The notes beneath the pieces are model-generated. The model searched no databases, was not told where the DNA came from, and worked only from the letters and a program-made list of their open reading frames with translations. A program made the position numbers and the translations under genes. Positions 8,477 through 17,146 of a stretch of DNA of 64,000 nucleotides are shown here, one piece after another (position 1 is the stretch's first letter; each line of letters opens with the position of its first letter). The DNA is from JABAAW01 sp965216605. GTDB taxonomy: Bacteria > Pseudomonadota > Alphaproteobacteria > JABAAW01. The stretch spans positions 558,001-622,000 of the forward strand of contig CBDCGG010000002.1 of assembly GCA_965216605.1 (NCBI GenBank), given 5' to 3'.

Positions 8477-8932
8477 ATGACGCTACTCGATCAAAAAAAT
8501 ACTGCCACGAACGACAAAGTTTGGCGATATTCGTTGCGAGTCTATTACGAGGACACGGACGCAGGGGGTGTAGTTTATTACGCGAACTATCTCAAGTTTG
8601 CCGAGCGCGCGCGCAGTACGTTGTTGCGCGAGGCGGGCATGGCGGTTTCGCACATGGCAGCGACGCGCGGTATCCTTTTCGTTGTTCAGTATTGCAGCTG
8701 CCGCTATGCGCGTGTGGCGCGTCTCGACGATCTGCTAGTTGTCGAGACGCTTTGTCTCCAAGCGCGCGGCGCACGCTTAGAGCTGCTACAGAATGTTCTG
8801 TTGGAGAAAGACGCTACGCTGGTAGCTGAGCTCAAGGTCACGCTCGCGCTGGTCGATGCGCAAACGCACAAACCCTGCCGCATACCCTCCGATGTGGCAA
8901 CCTTGTTTGGCGGGCATTGCGAAAGGAAATAA
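8477..8932 (+). CDS. ybgC: Tol-Pal-associated acyl-CoA thioesterase YbgC
   Basis: 151 residues from ATG 8477 (GAGG seven bases upstream), eight bases after ruvB ends; an alternative start at 8420 would overlap ruvB. Hot-dog-fold thioesterase: VYYEDTDAGGVVYYANYLKF carries the catalytic Asp and the family signature, followed by FAERARSTLLREAG. It normally heads the tol-pal cluster, as here with tolQ 80 bp downstream. The substrate is probably a short or medium acyl-CoA or acyl-ACP linked to envelope lipid metabolism. Confidence 0.92.
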   Translation: MTLLDQKNTATNDKVWRYSLRVYYEDTDAGGVVYYANYLKFAERARSTLLREAGMAVSHMAATRGILFVVQYCSCRYARVARLDDLLVVETLCLQARGARLELLQNVLLEKDATLVAELKVTLALVDAQTHKPCRIPSDVATLFGGHCERK

Positions 8933-9012
8933 TTTGCTACACTATTTTTGTTGCGATGTTGCGACTTAAGATTTTACTTTAACTTACACCCTCTACCTTT
9001 CACTCCCTGCTT

Positions 9013-9702
9013 ATGTCTCAAGAATCGTTCGGTTTTACCTCGCTATTGTTGTCTGCGCACTGGGTCGTGCAGCTTGTTCTCGCTTTGCTGGCGTTTGCTT
9101 CGGTTTTGAGCTGGGCAATCGCGCTGAAAAAGTACGCCGAGATGAAAACGACCGTTTTTCTGAATCACCGCTTTTGGCTGCGCTTTCATCACGAGAGCTC
9201 GATTCTGAAACTCTCGCAAGAGCTGCGCGAGGGCGATCGTTGTCCCTTGGTGCGCCTGTTTCTTTCGGCGATGGAGGAATGGAAGATGTCTACCAAACAC
9301 CGCCACGCGCAAAGGCAAACTTTGGAAGAGCGTATCGCGCGTATCTTGAGTTTACGCCTGCTGGAGGAAAACGCACGAAGCGAACGTCTTTTGCCGCTCC
9401 TCGCTACGATAGGCTCGACTGCACCCTTCGTGGGGCTATTCGGCACGGTGTGGGGCATTATGAACAGCTTCCGCTCGATCGCGGCGACCCAACAATCTAG
9501 CCTCGCCGTCGTCGCGCCGGGCATCGCCGAGGCACTTTTTGCAACCGCGCTTGGGTTGCTCGCCGCCATTCCGGCGACGATCTTCTACAACCTGCTGCTG
9601 GTGCGCGCCAATCGTATTCACTTGGATTTGGAAGCCTTCGTCGAGCAACTGACGATAAAATTCTCGCGGCAGTTCGACGATATGGCAACTGCTAATCGTT
9701 AA
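9013..9702 (+). CDS. tolQ: Tol-Pal system proton channel subunit TolQ
   Basis: 229 residues, inner-membrane protein of the MotA/TolQ/ExbB family. It has one membrane helix near 15-35, a cytoplasmic loop, and two further helices near 135-200. The conserved region LLPLLATIGSTAPFVGLFGT and VVAPGIAEALFATALGLLAA holds the channel-lining Thr residues. With TolR it uses the proton gradient to energise TolA during outer-membrane constriction at division. Confidence 0.95.
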   Translation: MSQESFGFTSLLLSAHWVVQLVLALLAFASVLSWAIALKKYAEMKTTVFLNHRFWLRFHHESSILKLSQELREGDRCPLVRLFLSAMEEWKMSTKHRHAQRQTLEERIARILSLRLLEENARSERLLPLLATIGSTAPFVGLFGTVWGIMNSFRSIAATQQSSLAVVAPGIAEALFATALGLLAAIPATIFYNLLLVRANRIHLDLEAFVEQLTIKFSRQFDDMATANR

Positions 9703-9737
9703 TCTCTGCTCGTCGATCGCCACACGCGACTTTTTTT

Positions 9738-10166
9738 ATGCCTGCCCCTCTTCCCTCCGTTCGTGCGCTTCGCTTTCGTCAGAGGACGCTGATCGATGCC
9801 ATCAATGTCACCCCCTTCATCGATGTGATGCTGGTACTGCTCGTCATCTTTATGGTCACCGCACCCCTGTTGAGCGTCGGGTTGGAGGTCGAACTGCCGC
9901 AGAGCGACGCGAAACCCCTGCAAGCGAAAGAACAACCCCTCGTCGTCTCGATTCGCAAGGACGGCTCCGTCTTTCTGCAAGAAACGCGCGTGACAGAAAA
10001 AACGCTCGTCAAACACTTGACGGCACTCGCGGCGGGCAACAGCAATATCGCCATCTACATCCGCGGCGACCGCAGGCTGCGCTACGCACAAGTCTTGCGG
10101 GTGATGGGACGCGTCAATCGCGCAGGATTCGAGCGCGTCTCGCTCGTCACCGACCAACTGCGATAA
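9738..10166 (+). CDS. tolR: Tol-Pal system subunit TolR
   Basis: 142 residues, ExbD/TolR family. A single membrane helix near residues 19-42 contains the essential Asp in INVTPFIDVMLVLLVIFMV; the periplasmic domain (LEVELPQSDAKP, VVSIRKDGSVFL, IYIRGDRRLRYAQVLRVMGR) follows. Start at ATG 9738, 35 bp after tolQ. Confidence 0.95.
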   Translation: MPAPLPSVRALRFRQRTLIDAINVTPFIDVMLVLLVIFMVTAPLLSVGLEVELPQSDAKPLQAKEQPLVVSIRKDGSVFLQETRVTEKTLVKHLTALAAGNSNIAIYIRGDRRLRYAQVLRVMGRVNRAGFERVSLVTDQLR

Positions 10167-10209
10167 GCTAACCGCGTCTCTATCCTTCGCCTTGTCGTTT
10201 TCTCTTGCC

Positions 10210-11059
10210 ATGAAAGGCTTCCTGCTACGCCCCTTCGACGAGCGTAGCATGTCGGAAACGCTAGCTTTCTCCGCGCTCGTGCACGCCATGCTGTTCTTTT
10301 CTGGCACGCTGCTCGCATGGCTTTTGCCGCGCTATATCGAGCCCTTCCCCTCGACGCGCGTCGAGATCATCTCGGAAGCAGAACTGCAACAACGGCTAAA
10401 AACCTACCGCACCGAAGCGAAAACAACCCCTCGTGAAACTCTGCCGCAAGAGCAACCCGCAACCGAGCAACCCACGACTGAACAGCAAAAAGCAGAGCAG
10501 CCCACGGCTAAACAGCCCACGGAACAGAGCGCGGCTGTTAAAAAGCCTCCTAAGGAGCGGGTTGGCGAAGCAACAACGCAAGAAAAGCCTAAAGATACGA
10601 TCGATGGTCTGCTCACGGCTTTGGAGGAGACTTCGAACGAGGAAGCAAGTTTGGAGGAATCGTTGGGAATCGTTGGACGCAGCACTGGCAGAATCGGAGA
10701 TCGAGACATCTTTTCTGACCTCCGAGTCCGTCGAGTCCGTTCTAACGCAACGCGAGCTTGCCACCTTCCGCCGTCATATCACGCAATGCTGGAGTCCGCC
10801 TGTCGGCGCGCCTGCGTTGGAGAATCTTGTTGTGGATCTGCTGCTAACTATCGACGGCAATGCCTATGTCGTGGATGCGCTGGTGATGGATCGAGCGCGC
10901 ATGACGAGCGATCCTTTTTTCCGTAGCGCGGCAGAGGCAGCTCTACGCACGCTTTCGGACGCAGCCTGCTCGCCGTTGCGCTTACCTTTGGAAAAACATG
11001 CCTTGTGGAAAAAAACGGTTCTGCGCTTTGACCCGCGCAGTCTGTTCGGAGGAAACTAG
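10210..11059 (+). pseudogene. tolA: tolA, split by a +1 frameshift from a 10-bp tandem duplication
   Basis: The first part (ATG 10210) encodes a cytoplasmic N terminus, one membrane helix (FSALVHAMLFFSGTLLAWLL) and the usual Pro/Gln/Thr/Glu-rich stalk. The C-terminal globular domain (ITQCWSPPVGAPALENLVVD, LLTIDGNAYVVDALVMDRAR) is in another frame. The switch falls at two adjacent copies of GAATCGTTGG (10657-10666 and 10667-10676). Removing one copy restores one continuous frame reading E-E-S-L-D-A-A-L-A-E-S-E. As it stands, translation ends at 10926 with an unrelated tail, so no TolA domain III would be made. tolQ, tolR and tolB are intact. The allele could be a lesion, a reversible contingency state, or a mis-assembly. 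Confidence 0.88.
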
Positions 11060-11066
11060 AGGAGGC

Positions 11067-12398
11067 ATGGCACGTCTTGTCTTCCTGTTGTTCGCAAACC
11101 TGCTGTGGCTGGGTATTGTTTCGAATCCTGCCTCGGCGCAGTTGCGCATCGACATTCAGGACGGGATTTTCCGTCCGATAAAACTTGCGATCACCGACAT
11201 CGTGCGCGAGCGTGCGGGACGCAAGACGGCGAGTGTTGTGCGTAGCGTTTTAGAATCGGATCTGACGCGCGCGGGCTTGATCGAGATTGTCGAGCGCGAT
11301 GCGCTCATTCAAACAGCCCTTGCTTTGAGCGAGACGCCTCCTTTTGCTGTCTTTCGTATTGCGGGTGCGGACGCGCTCGCCACGATTTCGCTCAACAAGA
11401 GGGGCAGGGTTCTGACGGCTACCTTGCAGATTTGGGATGTCAACCTGGAGCGTCCGCTTGCACGCGAGACGCTGAGCGCGCGTTCTGAGCGTGTGCTTGC
11501 GCATAAAATTGCGGATGCCATTTACAGCCGTCTGACTGGAGAGAAGGGATATTTCAACAGCCGTATTTTGTATGTCTCGGAGATCGTGCGCAAGAAGCGG
11601 CGTTGGAAGAGGCTGGAGGTCATGGATGCGGACGGCGCGAACGTACGCTATCTAACACGCGGACGGCGTACTTTGGTGTTGAACCCCCGTTTTTCGCCTG
11701 ACGGCAGCAAGGCGATTTATACGGCACTCACGCACAAGAGGAGTTCGATCCGTCTGATCGATCTGACGCGCAAGAGCCGCGAGCAGATTCTGCCTTTGGG
11801 GAAGGGACTTGTTTATGCGGCGCGTTTTGCGCCTAACAACCGCGGCATTGTTTATGCGCAGTCTTTGTCGGGCAACAGCGAGATCTTCACTTACGACCTT
11901 AGGACGCAGCGTCGTCGTCGTCTGACGGTGCATCCTTCGATCGACACTTCTCCTAGTTTTTCGCCGGACGGGGGTTATGTTGCTTTTGTTTCGGATCGCA
12001 GCGGCTCGCCGCAGATTTATGTGATGACGCGGCGCGGCACGCATGTTCAACGAGTGAGTTTTGACAAGGGATCGTTTTCCACGCCGATATGGTCGCCGCG
12101 CGGCGATCGGATTGCTTTCACGCGGCAGCTTTACGGCAGGTTTGGGGTGGGTGTGATGCGTACGGACGGCAGTGATTTGCGTATTCTTGCTGAGGGATTT
12201 CGGGTGGAGGGACCCAGTTGGTCGCCGAACGGCAGGGTATTAGTTTTCTTTAACAAGCAGCGGACGCCTAAGGGGGCACGTGCGGGGCGGTCTCGATTGA
12301 TGACGGTGGATGTAACAGGGCGGTTTTTACGGGAATTGCCGACGAGGCATAACGCTTATGACCCTAGTTGGTCGCACGCGCGCGAGGAGACGGAGTGA
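11067..12398 (+). CDS. tolB: Tol-Pal system periplasmic beta-propeller TolB
   Basis: 443 residues from ATG 11067, preceded by AGAGGAGGC. Signal peptide residues 1-23 (cleavage after SNPASA), an N-terminal alpha/beta domain, and a six-bladed propeller with repeated YTALTHKRSSIRLIDL, NPRFSPDG, PSFSPDG and PIWSPRGD motifs. It normally binds Pal, but no pal gene follows. The sequence after the stop is repeat copy A instead. Confidence 0.95.
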   Translation: MARLVFLLFANLLWLGIVSNPASAQLRIDIQDGIFRPIKLAITDIVRERAGRKTASVVRSVLESDLTRAGLIEIVERDALIQTALALSETPPFAVFRIAGADALATISLNKRGRVLTATLQIWDVNLERPLARETLSARSERVLAHKIADAIYSRLTGEKGYFNSRILYVSEIVRKKRRWKRLEVMDADGANVRYLTRGRRTLVLNPRFSPDGSKAIYTALTHKRSSIRLIDLTRKSREQILPLGKGLVYAARFAPNNRGIVYAQSLSGNSEIFTYDLRTQRRRRLTVHPSIDTSPSFSPDGGYVAFVSDRSGSPQIYVMTRRGTHVQRVSFDKGSFSTPIWSPRGDRIAFTRQLYGRFGVGVMRTDGSDLRILAEGFRVEGPSWSPNGRVLVFFNKQRTPKGARAGRSRLMTVDVTGRFLRELPTRHNAYDPSWSHAREETE

Positions 12399-12702
12399 TT
12401 TTTACGGGCGCAAAACATCGTGCTCACGCGAAAGATACGGGCTTTGTTCAATTGGGGAATGCACGCAAGACGAGCGAGCCTTAAAATTATTTTTGGGCGA
12501 AGTGAGTTTTGCGCACAGGGGGCGTGGGGAGTTTCCAACCCCCCGCAAAAGACCCCGCGTCAGCGGGGCGCGTAAGCGCGCTTTTCTAGCGCGTAGCCTC
12601 TTATTCAAAAGCGCGAGGGGGGATAAATTCCCCTCGCAGAAACGCGCAAGCTGACTCGTAACGCGGTAGAGCGTCTTTAATTTTGCCTAGAAGATAGAGA
12701 GG
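12399..12702 (-). repeat. Modular hairpin repeat, copy A (fills the 12399-12775 spacer)
   Basis: Read on the minus strand: 5' extension (GGCAAAATTAAAGACGCTC), linker CGAGTCAGCTTGCG, hairpin 1, linker TTTTGAATAAGAGGCTACG, short hairpin 2, hairpin 3, linker GCTGACGCGGGGTCTTT, a GGGG/CCCC hairpin, and the 3' module TTTTGCGCCCGTAAAAA. Hairpin 1 is nested here: outer GCGCG/CGCGC (12611-12615 with 12643-12647) and inner GCGAGGGG/CCCCTCGC (12613-12620 with 12630-12637) around ATAAA. It starts one base after the tolB stop, where pal would be expected. 12703-12775 shows nothing recognisable. Confidence 0.85.
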
Positions 12703-12775
12703 AAAAGAATCGCATGTAGCGCGTCTCTTGCCATGCCGCGTTAGATAGAGGGTGTGGAGTGAAAACTGCCCTAGC

Positions 12776-13171
12776 CTACCCTGCGCCCTGCCCCAACAAC
12801 AAAGTGGCAAGCCCAATCATTGTCGCCATGAGTGTCGCCATCACAGAAAACCCTATAACCATCATTTGTCGCAAACCCCTCATCTGCTCCTGCATCGCCT
12901 GATTCTCCGCCCTCAATGCCTGATTCTCCGCCTTTGTCTCTGTCCTCAACGCCCGAATCTCCGCCTTCACCTCTTTAATGTCCGCCTTCAGCTCTATCTT
13001 TACCGCCTGAGTCTCCGCCTTCGTCGCAACAGCTCGCATAATCTCGCGCAAAACATCGCAAAGCGCACGAGCTTGCCCCTCGTCCCATCCCCCTTCTCGC
13101 AATCGGTCGACAACCCTTTGCGTGTCAAAATTCACCGTTCCATTCGACACTCTTTCCGTTTCCTCCAACAT
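12776..13171 (-). CDS. DUF1640/CCDC90-like coiled-coil membrane protein
   Basis: 131 residues. A short N-terminal region with FDTQRVVDRLREGGWDEGQA, then a long charged coiled coil (about 50-105, with heptad-like repeats such as KAENQALRAENQAM), and a C-terminal membrane helix (MMVIGFSVMATLMATMIGLA). This architecture matches the DUF1640/CCDC90 family, of unknown bacterial function. A paralogue lies at 47079-47396. The gene is enclosed by two repeat copies, A (minus) and B (plus). The opposite-strand open frame at 12752-13216 is a shadow of the coiled-coil codons. Confidence 0.75.
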   Translation of the reverse strand: MLEETERVSNGTVNFDTQRVVDRLREGGWDEGQARALCDVLREIMRAVATKAETQAVKIELKADIKEVKAEIRALRTETKAENQALRAENQAMQEQMRGLRQMMVIGFSVMATLMATMIGLATLLLGQGAG

Positions 13172-13257
13172 AACGACAATCGCCCTTTTCCAAAGCCCCT
13201 AAAACAAATCTCCTGATTCGAACGATACCTACTACCCGTCCGAAAGTCAAGCCCGCA

Positions 13258-13479
13258 CAGACGCACTTGTGCGTAGAAGGCGCACCAAATATCATGGACG
13301 CACACGGCAAGCCGTGCGCTATGGCACCTCGCTGACGCGGGATCTTTTGCGAGGGATTACTCCCGCGCGCTCCCGCGCACGCTTCGCGTGCGCATGTTTT
13401 GCGCCCGTCATCATACAAAGCAAGCCTGTTGCGCGAGCGCATGCCTTCAAAACAAACAAAAGAACCGGCGCGTAGCACA
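13258..13479 (+). repeat. Modular hairpin repeat, copy B (5' module missing)
   Basis: Contains the linker GCTGACGCGGGATCTTT, a GCGAGGG.. hairpin, hairpin 5 (GCGCACGC ttc GCGTGCGC), the 3' module ATGTTTTGCGCCCGTCATC, and the downstream block CATACAAAGC with a GCGCGAGCGC stem as in copy G. The left part (13264-13320) has different hairpins, including CACGGC aa GCCGTG. It ends at the mnmE stop codon. Confidence 0.8.
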
Positions 13480-14925
13480 CTACTTGCCAATGCAAAAGTC
13501 GGCAAAAATCCTATCCAATAACGCCTCAATATCACGACCCCCCACAAGCCTCGCCATCGCCCCCTGCGCATCCCGCAATCCCTCGCCAACAAGTCCCCAA
13601 TCCGTCTGCTCCCTCGTCTCCTCCTCCAAAACCCCCCGCAACCCAACGATCGCCTCAAGCAATCCCTCCCTGTGACGCGCCCGCGTCGGAGCAACAGCCG
13701 AAAGCATCGATACTCTCTCCCCCAAAGCACATCCCAAAGCCTCAAGAAAAATTCCCATACCCTCCCCCGTCCGCGCCGACACAAGAAAAACCCCCGCAGG
13801 CAGAGAAAACCCACGCCGATTCGATCTAATCCTAACTTCCTCGTCAAGCAGATCGCTCTTGTTAAAAAGAAGTATGTCTGGCTTAAACCCCTCTTCCTCG
13901 CCATCATCAATGGTCTCTTTTTTCGCCCCGCTCGACAATCCCTCAAGCGTCTTCCTGCTTGCCAACTCCTCAAGCGTCTTCTCGCACGCCTCCTCGACGC
14001 GAACGACAAGATCTGCCTCCTTCGCACTCGCTTGCGCACGACGGATGCCCTCGGCTTCGACCGCATCCTCAGCACGCCGCAACCCCGCCGTGTCGAGAAG
14101 ATCTACAGGCAACGACGCTATCTCCGTGCGCACACGCAACACATCGCGCGTCGTGCCAGGGGTCTCGGCAACGATGGCGACCTCGCTCAAGGCAATGCTG
14201 TTCAACAACGACGACTTCCCCACATTCGGCGCACCCGTAAAAGCAACCGAAAGTCCTGTCCGCACACGCTCTGCACTCTCTCCAAGCGCGAGATGAGTCT
14301 CGATCTGCTCGACAAGATTTCGCAACTCTGCGCTTCGCAACTCCGCATCTTGTTGCGACGAAGGGAGGTCTTCATCGGCAAAATCGATGTGCGCCTCGCA
14401 TTGGCAGAGCAAGGCAAAGATGCGCGCTTCCCACCCCCCGTAGAGCGTAGCGAGCACACCCTCGCTTTGCGCGAAAGCCTGCCTGCGCTGCGCCTGCGTC
14501 TCGGCGGCGACAAGGTCCAGCAACCCCTCGGCTTGCGTGAGCGAGATCTTTCCTGCTACAAGCGCGCGACGAGTGAACTCGCCGCGTTTCGCTTGTCGCA
14601 AAGCCAGCTGCGGATGGCTGCGCCAAGCGTCCAGCACAGCTTCGACAGCAGCACGCGAGCCGTGACAATGGATTTCCACCATGTCCTCGCCGCTGTAGCT
14701 TTTGGGCGCGCAAAAGCGCACGGTCATCGCGCGATCGATCGGCTCGAAGGTGGAGGGATGCTTCAGCAGACGCGGTAGCAACTGCGCGTGGGCTTGCAAG
14801 CGTCCCTGCAGACATTCGAGCGCGAGGAAAGCCTGCTCGCCCGATACACGCAACACAGAAATAGCAACGCGACCTGTGCCGCTTGCCAGCGCGTAGATGG
14901 TGTCGGCGTTATCGGTTGCGGACAT
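13480..14925 (-). CDS. mnmE: tRNA uridine-5-carboxymethylaminomethyl modification GTPase MnmE
   Basis: 481 residues from ATG 14925 (MSATDNADTIYALAS). The N-terminal folate-binding domain (YSGEDMVEIHCHGS), central helical domain, inserted G domain (P-loop TGAPNVGKSSLLNS, PGTTRD, DTAGLR, NKSD) and C-terminal FCIGK end are intact. The G domain carries an insertion with EEACEKTLEELASRKTLEGL, a short internal repeat. With MnmG it modifies U34 of several tRNAs. It is usually next to mnmG, but here mnmG lies 17 kb away, and repeat copies adjoin both the 3' end of mnmE (B) and the 5' side of mnmG (D). Confidence 0.96.
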   Translation of the reverse strand: MSATDNADTIYALASGTGRVAISVLRVSGEQAFLALECLQGRLQAHAQLLPRLLKHPSTFEPIDRAMTVRFCAPKSYSGEDMVEIHCHGSRAAVEAVLDAWRSHPQLALRQAKRGEFTRRALVAGKISLTQAEGLLDLVAAETQAQRRQAFAQSEGVLATLYGGWEARIFALLCQCEAHIDFADEDLPSSQQDAELRSAELRNLVEQIETHLALGESAERVRTGLSVAFTGAPNVGKSSLLNSIALSEVAIVAETPGTTRDVLRVRTEIASLPVDLLDTAGLRRAEDAVEAEGIRRAQASAKEADLVVRVEEACEKTLEELASRKTLEGLSSGAKKETIDDGEEEGFKPDILLFNKSDLLDEEVRIRSNRRGFSLPAGVFLVSARTGEGMGIFLEALGCALGERVSMLSAVAPTRARHREGLLEAIVGLRGVLEEETREQTDWGLVGEGLRDAQGAMARLVGGRDIEALLDRIFADFCIGK

Positions 14926-14933
14926 CGCGTGGT

Positions 14934-15524
14934 TCAACCGATTTTTTGTCGTGCTTCGATTGCCGTAGACAGCGTTCCTTCGTCCATATAGTCGAGCTCG
15001 CCTCCCACCGGCACGCCGCGCGCTAGCCGAGAGGTTTTGACACCCAAGCGCGCCAAGCGTGCGGCGATGTAGTGGGCGGTCGTTTGTCCTTCTAGCGTGA
15101 GATTTGTTGCAAGGATAACCTCGCGCACCTCGAATTCTCTGACGCGCTGTTCGAGAGTTTTGAGCCTGAGATCGTCGGGACCGATGCCGTTGAGCGCGGA
15201 CAGAACGCCGCCTAGAACATGGTATTGCCCTCGGTAGCAATCGCTGCGCTCCAACGCCCACAGGTCGGCGATTTGCTCGACGACGCAGAGCAGGCTACGG
15301 TCGCGCTTGCTATCCAGACAGAGGTGGCAGGGCGAGCGTTCGTCCCAATTGCCGCAAACGCTACACACCGCGAGAGTATCGGCAAGCTGCCGCAAGTCTT
15401 GAGCAAGTGGCAACAAAAGGGTTTCGCGCCGCGCTAAAAGATGTTGCACAACGCGCCGTGCCGAGCGCGGACCCAACCCCGGCAGACGCGCGAGCAGACG
15501 GGTTAAATTTTCTACCTGCTTCAC
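14934..15524 (-). CDS. recR: Recombination mediator RecR
   Basis: 196 residues. N-terminal helix-hairpin-helix (LARLPGLGPRSARRVVQHLL), a four-cysteine zinc finger (CSVCGNWDERSPCHLC), a Toprim domain starting at LLCVVEQIADLWALE, and the C-terminal RLARGVPVGGELDYMDEGTL. RecR with RecO and RecF loads RecA at gaps. The GTG start at 15524 overlaps the sir2 stop (GTGA). Confidence 0.95.
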   Translation of the reverse strand: MKQVENLTRLLARLPGLGPRSARRVVQHLLARRETLLLPLAQDLRQLADTLAVCSVCGNWDERSPCHLCLDSKRDRSLLCVVEQIADLWALERSDCYRGQYHVLGGVLSALNGIGPDDLRLKTLEQRVREFEVREVILATNLTLEGQTTAHYIAARLARLGVKTSRLARGVPVGGELDYMDEGTLSTAIEARQKIG

Positions 15525-16309
15525 GGCGATGCCTCTGCCAGCAGCTCTTCTACGAGCTTGGGTATTTCAAGCGACGCCTTGCCGTAGCGATGCTCTTCGA
15601 ACAGGGGAGAGATTTCGGTGGCTTCGATATTGACCTCCAGCGTCCGAGCAGCCTGCGCGTGCGAGACGAATCCCGCCGCGGGATAAACCGCGCCCGCCGT
15701 TCCCACCGCGATGAACAGGCGGCATTGTTCCAACAACTTATAGACGAGCGGCAGCTTGTAAGGCACTTCGCCGAACCACACGACATCAGGACGCATCCCC
15801 CCCGCAGCCCTGCAGGCTTGACAGACGCTAGTAGCAGAGAGGTCTTCTTCGCAACGCGCCCGCGCATCGCAAAGCGAACAGAGCGAGCGCAAAGTCTCGC
15901 CGTGAATATGGACGATATTGCTATCATCTCGCCCTACCGCCTTCGTTGCTTTCGCTGCTTTCTTTGTCTTGTCGCCGAGAATTTTTTGTACTGCGCGTTC
16001 GTGGAGGTCGTCGATGTTTTGTGTCACAATAATGCAGGAGGCTTGCCAGCCTTGTTGCAATTTTGCCAGCGCGAGGTGGGCGGCATTCGGTTGAATATTG
16101 TCGTTTAACAGCTCCGCGCGTCGTTTATTGTAGAACTCTTGGACGAGGGCGGGATTTTTGCGCCAGCCCTCGATGCTTGCCACTTTTTGCGGATCGTAGC
16201 GATCCCAAATGCCGCCCTTGTCGCGAAAGGTATCCAGCCCCGATTCGCGCGAGATCCCTGCGCCCGTGAGAATAACGATGGGGCAAGAAGACCTGCAAGT
16301 AGCGCTCAT
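15521..16309 (-). CDS. cobB: NAD-dependent protein deacylase (sirtuin, Sir2/CobB family)
   Basis: 262 residues from ATG 16309, eight bases after the DUF192 stop; an in-frame ATG at 16366 would overlap that gene by 50 bp. Sirtuin motifs in order: GAGISRESGLDTFRDKGGIW, TQNIDDLHERA, the active-site region VHIHGET, a CxxC...CxxC zinc pair (CSLCDARARC.. and CQAC), VVWFGEVP and GTAGAVYPAA. Residues 128-140 have a lysine/alanine-rich insertion (DKTKKAAKATKA). It removes acyl groups from lysines using NAD. The start choice is moderately certain. Confidence 0.9.
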   Translation of the reverse strand: MSATCRSSCPIVILTGAGISRESGLDTFRDKGGIWDRYDPQKVASIEGWRKNPALVQEFYNKRRAELLNDNIQPNAAHLALAKLQQGWQASCIIVTQNIDDLHERAVQKILGDKTKKAAKATKAVGRDDSNIVHIHGETLRSLCSLCDARARCEEDLSATSVCQACRAAGGMRPDVVWFGEVPYKLPLVYKLLEQCRLFIAVGTAGAVYPAAGFVSHAQAARTLEVNIEATEISPLFEEHRYGKASLEIPKLVEELLAEASP

Positions 16310-16316
16310 CAAACGC

Positions 16317-16958
16317 TCATCGTTGGAAGAAGGGGTGTTCCGCTCGGTCGCCCGTGGCGAGCTCAAAGCGCGAGACGCTGTTGGCGGAAAGTTCCAACAC
16401 GGCGGAGATAGCTTGCGTTGATCTTATCCGTGTAAGCGACAGGGGAGTCGTCCTTTCGACGATTTGCACGACCTTGCCCTCACGGTCGAGGAACAGCATG
16501 TCCAGCGGAAGGTAGGTATTCTTCATCCACATGACAACTCGCTGCGGTGGAGAGTGCAGGAAGAGCATGCCGTGCTTGGCGGCAAGCCTCGTGCGAAACA
16601 TGAGCCCGCGGCTTTGCTCGGCGGGCGAGACGGCAAGCTCCACGCTGAACTTGTGGAGAGTGCCTGCGCGCGTGCGAAGAAGCAGCGTCTCCGAGCTTTG
16701 CTCCGATTCCGTCTCCGAGCTTTTTGTATCGCCTTGTGTTTGCGCGGAGGCGGCAGAAACAACAGAAACAACAGAAACAGCTTGGACGACGAGAAAACTC
16801 GCCAAAAGCACGGGGAGGCTTGTTCGCAGGCAACGCGGCAGCGCAGCAAGGGCGGGGGGGCGGGGGGGCGGACAGGCGAACGAACAGAGAGGCGACGAAG
16901 GGGCGGGCGACGAAGGAGTGGGCGACGAAGGGGGGCTATGGTGCTCTTGGTCGGTCAT
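16317..16958 (-). CDS. DUF192 family exported protein
   Basis: 213 residues. The first 45 are an odd Ser/Pro-rich stretch with near-repeats (SSPTPSSPAPSSP) before a membrane or signal segment (LPVLLASFLVVQAVSVV). The C-terminal 125 residues are a clear DUF192 domain (RGLMFRTRLAAKHGMLFLH, VVMWMKNTYLPLDMLFLD, AVLELSAN, FELATGD). The family is periplasmic and uncharacterised. The start is uncertain: a downstream start nearer the hydrophobic segment is possible. It leads the sir2-recR-mnmE run. Confidence 0.8.
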   Translation of the reverse strand: MTDQEHHSPPSSPTPSSPAPSSPLCSFACPPPRPPALAALPRCLRTSLPVLLASFLVVQAVSVVSVVSAASAQTQGDTKSSETESEQSSETLLLRTRAGTLHKFSVELAVSPAEQSRGLMFRTRLAAKHGMLFLHSPPQRVVMWMKNTYLPLDMLFLDREGKVVQIVERTTPLSLTRIRSTQAISAVLELSANSVSRFELATGDRAEHPFFQR

Positions 16959-17146
16959 GGCGCAAGCAGTATAGCCTTGTTTTCTCGCTTTGTTTTCTTG
17001 ACTTGTTTTATTGGGGCAGAGGCGGTTGTTAAAACACCTACTACTAGTGGTAGAAGTTAATTTTCATCTCTATTGCAAGGATTCTCTTTTTTGGCAAAAT
17101 TCAATCCTATCCAAAAAAGGGAGGCGCATGTTTGGAGGAACACACC

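Noticed and set aside
12752..13216. 154-codon plus-strand frame opposite the DUF1640 gene
   Set aside because: Antisense of the coiled-coil codons, giving a His/Leu/Arg-rich product with no motif.
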